Source of the DNA: Cupriavidus taiwanensis LMG 19424
GTDB taxonomy: Bacteria > Pseudomonadota > Gammaproteobacteria > Burkholderiales > Burkholderiaceae
Length of the DNA stretch: 64,000 nt
Direction: 5' to 3'
NCBI RefSeq assembly: GCF_000069785.1
Contig: NC_010528.1
Coordinates: forward strand, 1,240,001-1,304,000
Under the pieces are notes generated by a model, which ran no database searches, had not been told where the DNA came from, and saw only the letters and a program-made list of their open reading frames with translations. Shown piece by piece: positions 37,493 to 46,742 of the stretch. How positions within the stretch are numbered: position 1 is the first letter of the stretch; the number at the start of each line of letters is the position of its first letter. The position numbers and the translations under genes were made by a program.

Positions 37493-38209
37493 TCAGGCGG
37501 ACAGGCCCAGGCGCGCGGCGGCTGCCGTCAGGTGCTGCTGCGCGGCGTTGCGCGCGGCCGCGGCGTCGCCGGCGGCAATGGCTTCGGCCAGCGCGGCATG
37601 CTCCCGGTCGGCGGCGCGCGGCGCGCCGGTGGCGGTGCCCAGCCGCGCGGTGTTCTCCCACGCGCGCTGGCGCGCGGCCAGCATCTGCTGGCTGACGAAA
37701 TCCGTCAGGCCGGTAAAGCAGGGGTTGTGCGCGGCTTCGGCGATGGCATGGTGGAATGCCATGTCGGCAGCGGCGGCGCTGGCCATGTCGCCGCGCCCGT
37801 CGGCCTGCGCCTGCATCGATGCCAGCGCGGCGCGGATGGCGGCGAGGTCGGCGTCGGTGCGCCGCTGCGCCGCCATTTCTGCGCACGCGGTTTCCACCAC
37901 GCGGCGCAGCTCGAACAACTGTGCCAGCGTCGGGCCGCCGTCGGGCGCGCTGGCCACGCGCCAGGCCTGGCCGCCCGGGGTGTCGGACACATAGGCGCCG
38001 GAGCCCTTGCGGGTGACCAGTACGCCGTCGGCCTTCAGCTGGGCAATGGCCTCGCGCACGATCGGACGGCTGACGCCGAAGGCATCGGCCAGCGCGGACT
38101 CCGCCGGCAGGCGGGCGCCCGCGCCGTATCGGCCGGCAAGGATATCGTCATGCAGGGTCTGGGCGATGCGCGTGGCAAGCGAAGCCGGGCGGGGCAGCGG
38201 TGTGGTCAT
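37493..38209 (-). CDS. GntR/FadR family regulator (FCD domain)
   Basis: A 238-residue regulator: winged helix about 10-75 ([22 protein letters not shown]) and an FCD helical domain about 90-225 with metal ligands in [14 protein letters not shown]. The ATG at 38209 is preferred; a start 17 codons upstream would put the palindrome at 38227-38239 inside the gene. It heads an operon with the FAD oxidoreductase and probably represses it in the absence of its organic-acid ligand. Confidence 0.91.
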   Translation of the reverse strand: MTTPLPRPASLATRIAQTLHDDILAGRYGAGARLPAESALADAFGVSRPIVREAIAQLKADGVLVTRKGSGAYVSDTPGGQAWRVASAPDGGPTLAQLFELRRVVETACAEMAAQRRTDADLAAIRAALASMQAQADGRGDMASAAAADMAFHHAIAEAAHNPCFTGLTDFVSQQMLAARQRAWENTARLGTATGAPRAADREHAALAEAIAAGDAAAARNAAQQHLTAAAARLGLSA

Positions 38210-38226
38210 GGCGTTCAATGTGTCAG

Positions 38227-38239
38227 GCTGTCTGACAGC
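38227..38239. promoter_or_regulatory. Palindromic operator before the GntR/FAD oxidoreductase operon
   Basis: GCTGTC-T-GACAGC is a perfect 6-bp inverted repeat 18 bases upstream of the regulator's ATG, with a further TGTCAG half site at 38221. This fits autoregulation by a FadR-type protein. Confidence 0.5.
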
Positions 38240-38450
38240 TTTAAGCGATTCTGATCTCAAGCTTGCGTCGCGTCAAGTGCGCTGCAGGTAACCGATGCTA
38301 CACATGCGGCCGGGCATTTCATCGTCCGGTACTAAATTTCGGCGCACCGAGGCCGATAGAAGTCCCATACAGGCGGCGGAGTCCGAGCATCAGTTCCGCC
38401 CAGGGCTCGTCGCGTCCCGGCACGCACGCCGGGGCCAACTGCAAACAGCC

Positions 38451-39350
38451 ATGATCCAGCTCACCCCTAACGATCTCCCCGTCGGCCACCCGCTGCCCTG
38501 GTCATTGCTCGATGGCGAGGGCAACCTGGTGCTCGGCAGCGGCAACATCATTCCCGATGCGCGCGACCTGGCGCTGGTGTTCCGCCACGGCACGGTCTGC
38601 CGCGACGATGCCGGCGGCGAGGCCGCCGACGAGCCGCGCCCTGCCACCGGGCCGCTCGGCCTGCAGGTCGGCACGCTGCTGCATGTCAAGCTCGACGGCG
38701 AGGCGGCGCGCCCGGCCGCCAGCCGCCTGATCGGTTTTATCGAGCAGGGCCTCTTTATCACCTGGCCGCAACTGGGCGGGCGCGACCTGCCGCTGCAGGC
38801 CGGCGACGGCGTGGTGCTGCGCGGCTTTTCCGGGCAGGCGATCCACAGCTTTACCTCGACCATTACCGCGGTGTGCCGCAGCCCGTTCCGCTACCTGGTG
38901 CTGTCCGCGCCGGTGCAGCGGCACGCGACGCCGGTGCGCAAGGCGGCGCGCGTGCCGACCCGGCTGGCCGCGTACCTGACCGAACCCGGCGACGAGGACG
39001 GCATCGGAGGCAGCGGCGGCAGCGCCGCGCGGCTGGCGCTGCTGTCGGACCTCAGCACCGGCGGCGCGCTGGTGCAGACCACCACCCCGGCCCCGGCGCC
39101 GGGCAGCCGCGTGCGGCTGCGCTTCAATCTGCGTACCGCGTCGCTGGACAGCGAGGTGGTGATCGATGGCTGGGTCCGCGTGGCGCCGGCCGGGGAGGCC
39201 GACGATGCCGACTTTCCCGCGTTCGGCGTGGCCTTCGATGTGCTGGCCGAGCGCGAGCTGACACTGCTGCAGTGCTACATCTACGAACAGCTGCTTACCA
39301 GCACCCGCATGCCCGTGCAGCCTGCTCCCGCTGCTGTAGCAGCCGTTTAG
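38451..39350 (+). CDS. YcgR-type PilZ protein, c-di-GMP receptor
   Basis: A 299-residue protein. Residues about 70-150 form a YcgR N-terminal domain, and the PilZ domain (about 160-285) has both c-di-GMP motifs: RKAAR (163-167, RxxxR) and DLSTGG (200-205, DxSxxG). YcgR proteins bind c-di-GMP and slow the flagellar motor. No flagellar genes are nearby, so this is a lone family member and may control another surface process. The ATG at 38451 follows a weak site; a longer N-terminus has no similarity. Confidence 0.88.
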   Translation: MIQLTPNDLPVGHPLPWSLLDGEGNLVLGSGNIIPDARDLALVFRHGTVCRDDAGGEAADEPRPATGPLGLQVGTLLHVKLDGEAARPAASRLIGFIEQGLFITWPQLGGRDLPLQAGDGVVLRGFSGQAIHSFTSTITAVCRSPFRYLVLSAPVQRHATPVRKAARVPTRLAAYLTEPGDEDGIGGSGGSAARLALLSDLSTGGALVQTTTPAPAPGSRVRLRFNLRTASLDSEVVIDGWVRVAPAGEADDADFPAFGVAFDVLAERELTLLQCYIYEQLLTSTRMPVQPAPAAVAAV

Positions 39351-39439
39351 AGGGAATCCGCTAATGTTTTGATTGTCTCCCCGGATCGGGCCGTCTTTAC
39401 TGCTTCCAGCATAAAAAGACCCACCACCGAGGAGACCAG

Positions 39440-40561
39440 ATGGAGCACGGCGAAAACCACGCGTGCGGGCCACGCACGCCCGTATCACGCCCGCAGCAAT
39501 CCCCCAACCCCCTGCACAGGCTGGCAGGCGCCGCCGCGGCGCTGGCCGCCGCCGCCATGCTGGCGCAGCCAGTGCCTGCCGCCGCCGCGCTCACCGCCAA
39601 TGGCGACTACGCGAAAACGCGCTACCCGATCGTGCTGGTCCACGGGCTGACCGGCGCGGCAAAGATGGCCGGCGTGCTCGACTACTGGTATGGCATCCCC
39701 GAAGTGCTGCGGGACCATGGCGCGCAGGTCTATGTCGCCACGGTGCCATCGTTCAACAGCGACGCCGAGCGCGCGCTGGCGCTGCAGGCCTATGTGCGCG
39801 CGGTCAAGCTGGAAACCGGCGCCGACAAGGTCAACCTGATCGGCCACAGCCAGGGCGGGCCCACCGCGCGCGTGCTGGCGGCGATGTCGCCGCAGGACGT
39901 GGCCTCGGTCACCACCATCGGCAGCCCGCACCGCGGCAGCGAAGTGGCCGACACCGTGCTCGACCTGATCAACGGCATCGGCGCCATCCCCATCGCCGGC
40001 CCGGTGCTGGTCAGCCTGATCCAGGGCGTGTTCGACACGGTCGGCTGGTTCAACGGCATCAGCAACGGGCAGGCGCTGGACCAGGATGCGCTGGCCTCGC
40101 TCGAGAGCCTGACCACGCGCGGCGCCGCCGGGCAGAATGCGCGGCTCGACGCCACGCTGGTGCCGGGCACGAAGTCGGCGCTGGGCCCGGACTGCGACAG
40201 CCCCGGCGCGGTGTCCGAGCAGCGCCAGGCGCGCGACGCCGCGGGCAACCTCGTCACCCATCGCCAGGCCGCGTATTCGTGGACCGGGCAGGGCGGTCCG
40301 CTCAGCCTGCTGCGTTCCAACCTGCTGGATCCGTCCACGGTAATGATGTCGACCTCGGGGCGGCTGATGGCGCTGAAGGGCGCCGGCGCCAACGACGGCC
40401 TGGTCTCGGTGTGCAGCAGCAAGTGGGGCCGGGTGCTGGCCACCGGCTATTACTGGAACCATCTGGACGAGGTCAACCAGATGGCGGGGCTGTACCAGGA
40501 TGCCGATCCCCGCACGGTGATCCTGAACCACGCCAACCGTCTGCGCAATGACCAGCTCTGA
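39440..40561 (+). CDS. Secreted triacylglycerol lipase (Burkholderia/Pseudomonas family I)
   Basis: A 373-residue lipase. The long N-terminal region ends in a hydrophobic signal segment (about 28-50, cleavage near PAAAA). The mature enzyme starts about NGDYAKTRYPIVLVHGL with the oxyanion HG, the nucleophile Ser137 in GHSQGG and a late His in NHLDEVN. It hydrolyses long-chain triglycerides outside the cell and needs the foldase encoded next. GAGGAG stands six bases before the ATG. The following gene overlaps by 14 bases. Confidence 0.93.
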   Translation: MEHGENHACGPRTPVSRPQQSPNPLHRLAGAAAALAAAAMLAQPVPAAAALTANGDYAKTRYPIVLVHGLTGAAKMAGVLDYWYGIPEVLRDHGAQVYVATVPSFNSDAERALALQAYVRAVKLETGADKVNLIGHSQGGPTARVLAAMSPQDVASVTTIGSPHRGSEVADTVLDLINGIGAIPIAGPVLVSLIQGVFDTVGWFNGISNGQALDQDALASLESLTTRGAAGQNARLDATLVPGTKSALGPDCDSPGAVSEQRQARDAAGNLVTHRQAAYSWTGQGGPLSLLRSNLLDPSTVMMSTSGRLMALKGAGANDGLVSVCSSKWGRVLATGYYWNHLDEVNQMAGLYQDADPRTVILNHANRLRNDQL

Positions 40562-41594
40562 GCGTGCGCCGCGGCTGTGGCGGGCCTTGCTGCCGGCCGG
40601 CGCCGCCGCAGCCGTGGTGTATGGGTTGACGGCGCCGTCGGCGCCGGCGCCCGTGCCGCAGCGCGCGGTGGCGGTCAGCGCCACGGCTCCGTCCGCGCCA
40701 TCGGCGGACCCGGCGCCGGCCGGCGTGGCCGCGTGGCCATCGCTGTCAGGCGTAGCGATGCCTGCCGGACCCGAGGCCGACGCCGCGGGCAACCTGCGGC
40801 TGACGCGCGCGCTGCGCACCTACTTCGACTATTTCCTGAGCGCGCGCCATGACGCCGGCGGCATCGACGCGCTCGATGCGCTGGTGCATGACGATATCCG
40901 CCGCCACGTGCCGCAGCCCGCGGCCGGGCAAGCCTGGCAGCTGTGGCGCCGCTACGTGGCCTGCCTGGCAGAGATCCAGCCCGAGGCCGCCCGCAAGCCG
41001 CTGGCGGGCGCGGACGGCATGCTGGATGCGCAGCAGGTGCAGCAGCTGCGCGCATTGCTGACGCAGCGCCATGCGGCGCGCCAGCGCTGGCTGCCCGAGG
41101 TCGCGCAGGCCTGGTTCGGCGACGAGCGGGCCTATGACGAAGCCATGCTGGCGCGGCTGGAGATCGCGGCGCAGCCCGGCCTGGACGACGCGCAGCGGCG
41201 GCAGCGTCTGGCCGAGGTCGACGCCGCGCTGCCCGAGCCCGTGCGCGCGGCGCGCGAAGCCAGCGCGCGCCCCCGGGCCATCAGCCAGACCATCGCCGAC
41301 CTGCAGGCGGCCGGACGCACCACGCAGGACATCGGCGCAGCGCTGGCGCAGGCCTACGGCGCAGAGGTGGCGCAGCGCTACCAGCAGCAGGGGCAGGCGG
41401 AGCAGTCATGGCAGCAGCGCTACGACGACTACGCCGCGCGCCGCGCGCAGATCGAGGCGTTCGCCGGGCTGTCGGAGCAGGACCGGCGGCAGCAACTGGA
41501 CACGCTGCGCAGGCAGGCTTTCGACAATCCGAGCGAGGCGCTGCAGGCGGAGGTGGTCGACCAGGCGATGGCAGCGCGGCGGCAGGCACGCTAA
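40548..41594 (+). CDS. Lipase-specific foldase (lipase chaperone, Lif)
   Basis: A 348-residue steric chaperone. An N-terminal membrane anchor (about 10-30) is followed by a Pro/Ala-rich linker and the helical foldase domain. The family motif RTYFDYFLSA (90-99) marks the conserved lipase-contact region. It stays in the inner membrane and folds the lipase in the periplasm before type II secretion. Overlap of 14 bases with the lipase gene shows translational coupling. A strong terminator follows. Confidence 0.93.
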   Translation: MTSSERAPRLWRALLPAGAAAAVVYGLTAPSAPAPVPQRAVAVSATAPSAPSADPAPAGVAAWPSLSGVAMPAGPEADAAGNLRLTRALRTYFDYFLSARHDAGGIDALDALVHDDIRRHVPQPAAGQAWQLWRRYVACLAEIQPEAARKPLAGADGMLDAQQVQQLRALLTQRHAARQRWLPEVAQAWFGDERAYDEAMLARLEIAAQPGLDDAQRRQRLAEVDAALPEPVRAAREASARPRAISQTIADLQAAGRTTQDIGAALAQAYGAEVAQRYQQQGQAEQSWQQRYDDYAARRAQIEAFAGLSEQDRRQQLDTLRRQAFDNPSEALQAEVVDQAMAARRQAR

Positions 41595-41618
41595 CGCCCG
41601 CGGCGGCCGCACAAAAAA

Positions 41619-41651
41619 GAAAACGGCACCGAAGAATCCGGTGCCGTTTTC
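41619..41651. terminator. Bidirectional terminator between foldase and ETF-QO genes
   Basis: GAAAACGGCACCG and CGGTGCCGTTTTC form a 13-bp perfect stem with a short loop. The A-rich and T-rich flanks make it usable from both strands, as expected between convergent genes. Confidence 0.9.
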
Positions 41652-41678
41652 ACTTGCCAGCGCGCTTGCGCGGCCGGA

Positions 41679-43367
41679 TTACATGCCGACGTAGTTCGGG
41701 CCGCCGCCGCCCTCCGGCGTCACCCAGACGATGTTCTGCGTCGGGTCCTTGATGTCGCAGGTCTTGCAGTGCACGCAGTTCTGCGCGTTGATCTGCAGCC
41801 GCTCCTTGCCCGAGGTCTCGTCCTGCACGAACTCGTACACACCCGCCGGGCAGTAGCGCGACTCGGGGCCGGCGTACTTGTCCCAGTTGATGCTGACCGG
41901 CACGCTGGCGTCCTTCAGCGTCAGGTGCGCCGGCTGGTTTTCCTCGTGGTTGGTGTTGCTGATGAACACCGAGCTGAGGCGGTCGAAGGTCAGCTTGCCG
42001 TCCGGCTTCGGGTAGACGATCTTCTCGCACTCGGCCGCCGGCTTCAGGTACACATGGTCCGGCTTGACGCGATGGATGGTCCAGGGCGGGTTGCGGATGC
42101 CAAGCTTGGGCAACAGCCATTGCTCGATGCCGGTCATCAGCGTCGCGGTGGTGCGGCCCTTCTTGAACCACTGCTTGAAGTTCTTGGCCTGCAGCAGCTC
42201 CTTGTACAGCCAGCTCTGCTCGAACGCGGCGGGGTAGGCGCTCAGCTCGTCGTGCTGGCGGCCGGCCTGCAGCGCGTCGTAGGCGGCCTCGGCTGCCAGC
42301 ATGCCGGTCTTGATCGCGGCGTGGCTGCCCTTGATGCGCGAGGCGTTCAGGTAGCCGGCATCGCAGCCGACCAGCGCGCCGCCCGGGAACACGGTCTTGG
42401 GCAGCGACAGCAGGCCGCCGGCGGTGATGGCACGCGCGCCGTAGGACAAGCGCTTGCCGCCTTCGAAGTACTGGCGGATTTCCGGGTGCGTCTTGAAACG
42501 CTGGAATTCCTCGAACGGCGACAGCCACGGATTGGTGTAGTCCAGGCCGACCACAAAGCCGACCGCGACCTTGTTGTCTTCCATGTGGTACAGGAACGAG
42601 CCGCCGTAGGTGGCCGGATCGAGCGGCCAGCCGGCGGTGTGCACCACCAGGCCGGGCTTGTGCCTGGCCGGGTCGATCTCCCACAGCTCCTTCAGGCCGA
42701 TGCCGTAGCTCTGCGGATCCTTGCCGGCATCCAGGCCGAACTTCTCGATCAGTTGCTTGCCCAGGTGGCCGCGCGCGCCTTCGGCGAAGATGGTGTACTT
42801 GGCATGCAGCTCCATGCCCAGCTGGAAGTTCTCGGTCGGCTCGCCTTCCTTGTTGATGCCCATGTTGCCGGTGGCCACGCCCTTGACCGAGCCGTCTTCG
42901 TTGTACAGCACCTCGGCGGCGGGGAAGCCCGGGAAGATCTCGACGCCCAGCGCCTCGGCCTGCTGGCCCAGCCAGCGCACGAAGTTCGACAGGCTGACGA
43001 TGTAGTTGCCTTCGTTGTGGAAGCACTCGGGCAGCAGCGCCGGCGGCGTGCCCTTGGAGCCGGTCTCGTTCAGGAACAGGAACTTGTCCTCGGTCACGGC
43101 CTGGTTCAGCGGCGCCCCCAGCTCCTTCCAGTTCGGGATCAGCTCATTCAGGGCGCGCGGGTCCATGATGGCGCCCGACAGGATGTGGGCGCCGGGCTCG
43201 GAGCCCTTTTCCAGCACGCACACGTTGACGTCGGCGCCTTTCTCCTGCGCGAGTTGCTTCAGGCGGATGGCCGTGGCCAGGCCGGCGGGGCCGCCGCCGA
43301 CGATGACCACGTCGTATTCCATGGCTTCGCGCGGGCCGAACTGCTCCAGGAGCTGTTGCTGATCCAT
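41679..43367 (-). CDS. Electron transfer flavoprotein-ubiquinone oxidoreductase
   Basis: A 562-residue membrane-associated flavoprotein. The FAD motif is VVIVGGGPAGLA near residue 20, the central part carries the ubiquinone domain, and four cysteines bind a 4Fe-4S cluster (Cys506 in YCPAG; Cys531, Cys534 and Cys537 in CVHCKTC). It takes electrons from ETF, itself charged by acyl-CoA and other dehydrogenases, and reduces ubiquinone. Length is normal. Divergent from an SDR gene across a 351-base regulatory gap. Confidence 0.95.
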   Translation of the reverse strand: MDQQQLLEQFGPREAMEYDVVIVGGGPAGLATAIRLKQLAQEKGADVNVCVLEKGSEPGAHILSGAIMDPRALNELIPNWKELGAPLNQAVTEDKFLFLNETGSKGTPPALLPECFHNEGNYIVSLSNFVRWLGQQAEALGVEIFPGFPAAEVLYNEDGSVKGVATGNMGINKEGEPTENFQLGMELHAKYTIFAEGARGHLGKQLIEKFGLDAGKDPQSYGIGLKELWEIDPARHKPGLVVHTAGWPLDPATYGGSFLYHMEDNKVAVGFVVGLDYTNPWLSPFEEFQRFKTHPEIRQYFEGGKRLSYGARAITAGGLLSLPKTVFPGGALVGCDAGYLNASRIKGSHAAIKTGMLAAEAAYDALQAGRQHDELSAYPAAFEQSWLYKELLQAKNFKQWFKKGRTTATLMTGIEQWLLPKLGIRNPPWTIHRVKPDHVYLKPAAECEKIVYPKPDGKLTFDRLSSVFISNTNHEENQPAHLTLKDASVPVSINWDKYAGPESRYCPAGVYEFVQDETSGKERLQINAQNCVHCKTCDIKDPTQNIVWVTPEGGGGPNYVGM

Positions 43368-43718
43368 TGTCTCTAACCCTCTGTTTCTTTGCTGCTAGCT
43401 GGCAATTGTGGGAAATGCGGTGATCGTTGTGCTGAGAACCCGGCCCGGGCGCGGCGCGTGGGCCGCCGGGGGAGCCGCGCGGGCGCGGCGGTGAAATCGG
43501 TGCTGTTTCGCTCCGAACAGCGCCGGAACGGCGTCCGGTCACGGCCGGATCGCGCGTTTTCCCTCTTTCCCTTTGCGGGCCAAGTTCTTAGAATCTCCGG
43601 CATTGTCCGGGACTCGCCACCCACAGGCAAGGATTTTTTTGGAACGGTCGTTCTTTTTTTTGATATGCTGCCTTCTGCTCCTGATGAGGGCGGAGGGGCT
43701 CCCGTACAAGAGGTAATC
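43368..43718. promoter_or_regulatory. 351-base divergent gap with a TetR-like operator
   Basis: No credible gene is seen. A perfect palindrome GAACG-GT-CGTTC (43642-43653) lies in the spacer of a candidate promoter for the SDR gene (TTGGAA 43639-43644, TATGCT 43664-43669, spacer 19). The pattern resembles TetR operators of fatty-acid regulons. A second imperfect hairpin, CGGTGCTGTT with AACAGCGCCG, is at 43498-43525. Confidence 0.45.
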
Positions 43719-44504
43719 ATGGGTTTGTCGATCAATCTGGAAGGCAAGGTGGCGCTGGTAACCGGCGCCTCGAGCGGGCTGGGCTCGCGTTTCGCCACGG
43801 TGCTCGCCGCCGCCGGCGCCAAGGTGGTGCTGGCATCGCGCCGCACCGAGCGGCTCAAGGAACTGCGCGCCGCGATCGAGGCCGAGGGCGGCAGTGCCCA
43901 CGTGGTGCGCCTGGACGTGACCGACCCGGACAGTATCCGCGCCGCGGTGGCGCACGCCGAGACCGAAGCCGGGGCGATCGATATCCTGGTCAATAACTCG
44001 GGCGTGTCGACCACGCAGAAGCTGACCGACGTGGCCCCGGAAGACTTCGACTTCGTCTTCGACACCAATACCCGCGGCGCCTTTTTCGTCGCGCAGGAAG
44101 TCGCCAAGCGCATGATCGCGCGCGCCAAGGGCGCCGAGCGCAACGGCAGCCCGCTGCCGCAGGCGCGCATCGTCAATATCGCGTCGGTGGCGGGGCTGAA
44201 GGTGCTGTCGCAGATCGGCGTCTATTGCATGAGCAAGGCGGCGGTGGTGCACATGACCAAGGCTATGGCGCTGGAATGGGCGCGCCATGGCATCAATTCC
44301 AACGCCATCTGCCCCGGCTATATCGACACCGATATCAACCACCACCACTGGGACTCCGACGCCGGGCAGAAGCTGATCCAGATGCTGCCGCGCAAGCGCC
44401 TGGGCAAGCCGGAAGACCTCGACGGGCTGTTGCTGCTGCTGGCATCGGACCAGTCGCAGTTCATCAACGGCGCCGTCATCACCGCCGACGACGGCATGGT
44501 CTGA
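43719..44504 (+). CDS. SDR family oxidoreductase
   Basis: A 261-residue classical SDR. Cofactor motif TGASSGLG (15-22), NNSG (92-95), catalytic Ser156, Tyr169 and Lys173 (YCMSK). Sequence style is that of 3-oxoacyl-ACP reductase-like or 3-hydroxyacyl-CoA dehydrogenase-like enzymes. Its position beside ETF-QO and the TetR-like operator in its promoter suggest fatty-acid or acyl-CoA metabolism. AGAGGT precedes the ATG at 43719; upstream in-frame starts are ignored. Substrate not assignable. Confidence 0.9.
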   Translation: MGLSINLEGKVALVTGASSGLGSRFATVLAAAGAKVVLASRRTERLKELRAAIEAEGGSAHVVRLDVTDPDSIRAAVAHAETEAGAIDILVNNSGVSTTQKLTDVAPEDFDFVFDTNTRGAFFVAQEVAKRMIARAKGAERNGSPLPQARIVNIASVAGLKVLSQIGVYCMSKAAVVHMTKAMALEWARHGINSNAICPGYIDTDINHHHWDSDAGQKLIQMLPRKRLGKPEDLDGLLLLLASDQSQFINGAVITADDGMV

Positions 44505-44774
44505 GCGCCCGCGCGCTGACACCGGGGGGCGCAAGTCCCCCCGCATCCCGCCCATGCGCCAAAAGCGCCGCGGGATGCCCGAGCGCCAACCCAGGGCTTA
44601 TCCGGTCCCCTTGGGCGCGCCGTCGTCAGCAAGCGTCAAAACTTCAGAAATTTCGTGCGTGGCAGGCCAGTCTTGGCATAATCCGCCATGTCTGCAGATT
44701 AAGTCTTTACATACAAAGCGAGAACGCCGCGGTGGCCGCATGGCCCGAGCGGCCCTGGACCGGAGGCCGGGGAG

Positions 44775-45377
44775 ATGGAGCAACAACAAGAGGCACGGCG
44801 CAACGCCGTGCCGCAACACGTCGTCGATTCCGCGGTGATCCCGCGGGCGACAGACGAAGCGCAGGACGCTGAATTCCGGGTTTCACCCCGCATCGAGGAC
44901 TGGATTGGCGTGATCGTGATGGTGCTGCTGGTCGGCATCACCTTCGCCAACGTGGTGGTCCGCTATTTCACCGACGAGTCGTTTGCCTGGACCGAGGAAT
45001 TCTCGGTCTTCCTGATGATCGTGCTGGCCCTGGTGGCCGGCAGCGCCGCGGTGGCGCGCGACCGCAATATCCGCATCGAGTTCTTCTTCGAACGCGGCAG
45101 CGCGGCCCGGCAGCGGCGCCTGGCGATCCTGTCGGCGCTGGCGGTGGCAGTGATGTTCATCGCGCTGGCGGTGCTGGGCGCACGCATCACCTGGGACGAA
45201 TACACCTTCGGCGAGACCTCGCCCGGCATCGGCGTGCCAAGCTGGTGGTACTCGATCTGGCTGCCGGTGCTGTCGGCAGGCATCGCGCTGCGCGCGCTGG
45301 CGCTGATGGTGCGCAACGTGCGGGCGCTCAAGGCGCTGCATCAAGAGAGCCGGTCGGCGACGGAGCGTGCGCAATGA
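44775..45377 (+). CDS. TRAP transporter small permease (DctQ type)
   Basis: A 200-residue protein with a cytoplasmic N-terminus of about 40 residues and four membrane segments. The family stretch FAWTEEFSVFLMI between helices 1 and 2 is clear. DctQ joins DctM to bring in organic acids with a sodium gradient. A GGGGAG site precedes the ATG. Overlaps the next gene as ATGA. Confidence 0.93.
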   Translation: MEQQQEARRNAVPQHVVDSAVIPRATDEAQDAEFRVSPRIEDWIGVIVMVLLVGITFANVVVRYFTDESFAWTEEFSVFLMIVLALVAGSAAVARDRNIRIEFFFERGSAARQRRLAILSALAVAVMFIALAVLGARITWDEYTFGETSPGIGVPSWWYSIWLPVLSAGIALRALALMVRNVRALKALHQESRSATERAQ

Positions 45378-46678
45378 CGCTGGTTGCCATCATCCTGTTC
45401 GTGGTCTTTATCGGCCTGATGCTGCTGGGCGTGCCGATCGGCGTGTCGCTGGGGCTAGGCGGCCTGGTTGCGATCGGCCTGTCCAATCTCGATACGCAGA
45501 TGTTCGGCCTGCTGGCCGTGCCGCAGAATTTCTATGCGGGGCTGGCCAAGTATCCGCTGCTGGCGATCCCGATGTTCGTGCTGGTGGGCTCGATCTTCGA
45601 CCGTTCCGGCGTGGCCCAGCGCCTGGTGACCTTCGCCATTGCCGTGGTCGGGCGCGGCCCGGGCATGCTGCCGCTGGTGGCGATCCTGGTGGCGATGTTC
45701 CTCGGCGGCATTTCCGGTTCGGGTCCGGCCAATGCGGCCGCGGTCGGGGGCGTGATGATCGCGGCGATGTCGCGCGCGGGCTATCCCGGCTCTTACAGCG
45801 CGGCGGTGGTCGGCGCGGCCGCGGCCACTGACATCCTGATCCCGCCGTCGGTGGCGTTCATCATCTACAGCGTGCTGGTGCCGGGTGCGTCGGTGCCGGC
45901 GCTGTTCGCGGCCGGCATGATCCCGGGCGTGCTCGCGGGCATCGCGCTGATCGTGCCGGCGGTGTGGCTGGCGCGCAAGCACAACATGGGCGCCGCCGAA
46001 GCCGCGCTGCCGCGCCCGCCATTCTGGAAGAGCCTGCGCGAGGCCGCGTGGGGCCTGGTGGCGCCGTTCCTGATCCTGGGCGGCATGCGCGCCGGCTGGT
46101 TCACGCCGACCGAAGCCGCCGTGGTGGCGGTGGTCTATGGGCTGTTCGTCGGCATGGTGGTGTACCGCAGCATCGGCCTGCGCGACCTGTTCACGATTTT
46201 CCAGGAAGCGGCCGAAACCTCGGCGGTGATCCTGCTGGTGGTGGCGCTGGCCGGCATCTTTGCCTACGCGCTGTCGACGCTGGGCGTGATCGATCCGCTG
46301 GCGCAGGCAATCGCCACTTCGGGGCTGGGCGAATACGGCGTGCTGGCGCTGATCGTGCTGCTGCTGATGACGGTGGGCATGTTCCTCGACGGCATCTCGA
46401 TCTTCCTGATCTTCGTGCCGCTGCTGCTGCCGATCTCCAACGCCTTCCACTGGAATCCGGTGTGGTTCGGCGTGGTGCTGACGCTGAAGGTGGCGCTCGG
46501 CCAGTTCACGCCGCCGCTGGCCGTGAACCTGATGGTGTCGTGCCGGATCGCCCGCGTGCGCATGGAAGAAACCGTGCCATGGGTGATCTGGATGCTGCTG
46601 GCGATGTTCATTGCCATGCTGATGGTGCTGGCCTATCCGCCGCTGGCGACATGGCTGCCGGAGTACCTCGGCTATTGA
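45374..46678 (+). CDS. TRAP transporter large permease (DctM type)
   Basis: A 434-residue protein with about 12 hydrophobic segments, including GGISGSGPANAAAVGGVMI and PPSVAFIIYS, both family landmarks around the substrate path. It is the transport subunit of the TRAP system. The ATG at 45374 overlaps the DctQ stop by four bases. Confidence 0.95.
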   Translation: MTLVAIILFVVFIGLMLLGVPIGVSLGLGGLVAIGLSNLDTQMFGLLAVPQNFYAGLAKYPLLAIPMFVLVGSIFDRSGVAQRLVTFAIAVVGRGPGMLPLVAILVAMFLGGISGSGPANAAAVGGVMIAAMSRAGYPGSYSAAVVGAAAATDILIPPSVAFIIYSVLVPGASVPALFAAGMIPGVLAGIALIVPAVWLARKHNMGAAEAALPRPPFWKSLREAAWGLVAPFLILGGMRAGWFTPTEAAVVAVVYGLFVGMVVYRSIGLRDLFTIFQEAAETSAVILLVVALAGIFAYALSTLGVIDPLAQAIATSGLGEYGVLALIVLLLMTVGMFLDGISIFLIFVPLLLPISNAFHWNPVWFGVVLTLKVALGQFTPPLAVNLMVSCRIARVRMEETVPWVIWMLLAMFIAMLMVLAYPPLATWLPEYLGY

Positions 46679-46742
46679 TCGCTGTTGCCTTGATTTTGCA
46701 TTCACCAACAAGAACCTGACGCTTTTCCCCTGAGGAGATGAA

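Noticed and set aside
38295..38450. Longer N-terminus for the PilZ protein
   Set aside because: The extra 52 residues have no similarity and would fill the divergent promoter gap.
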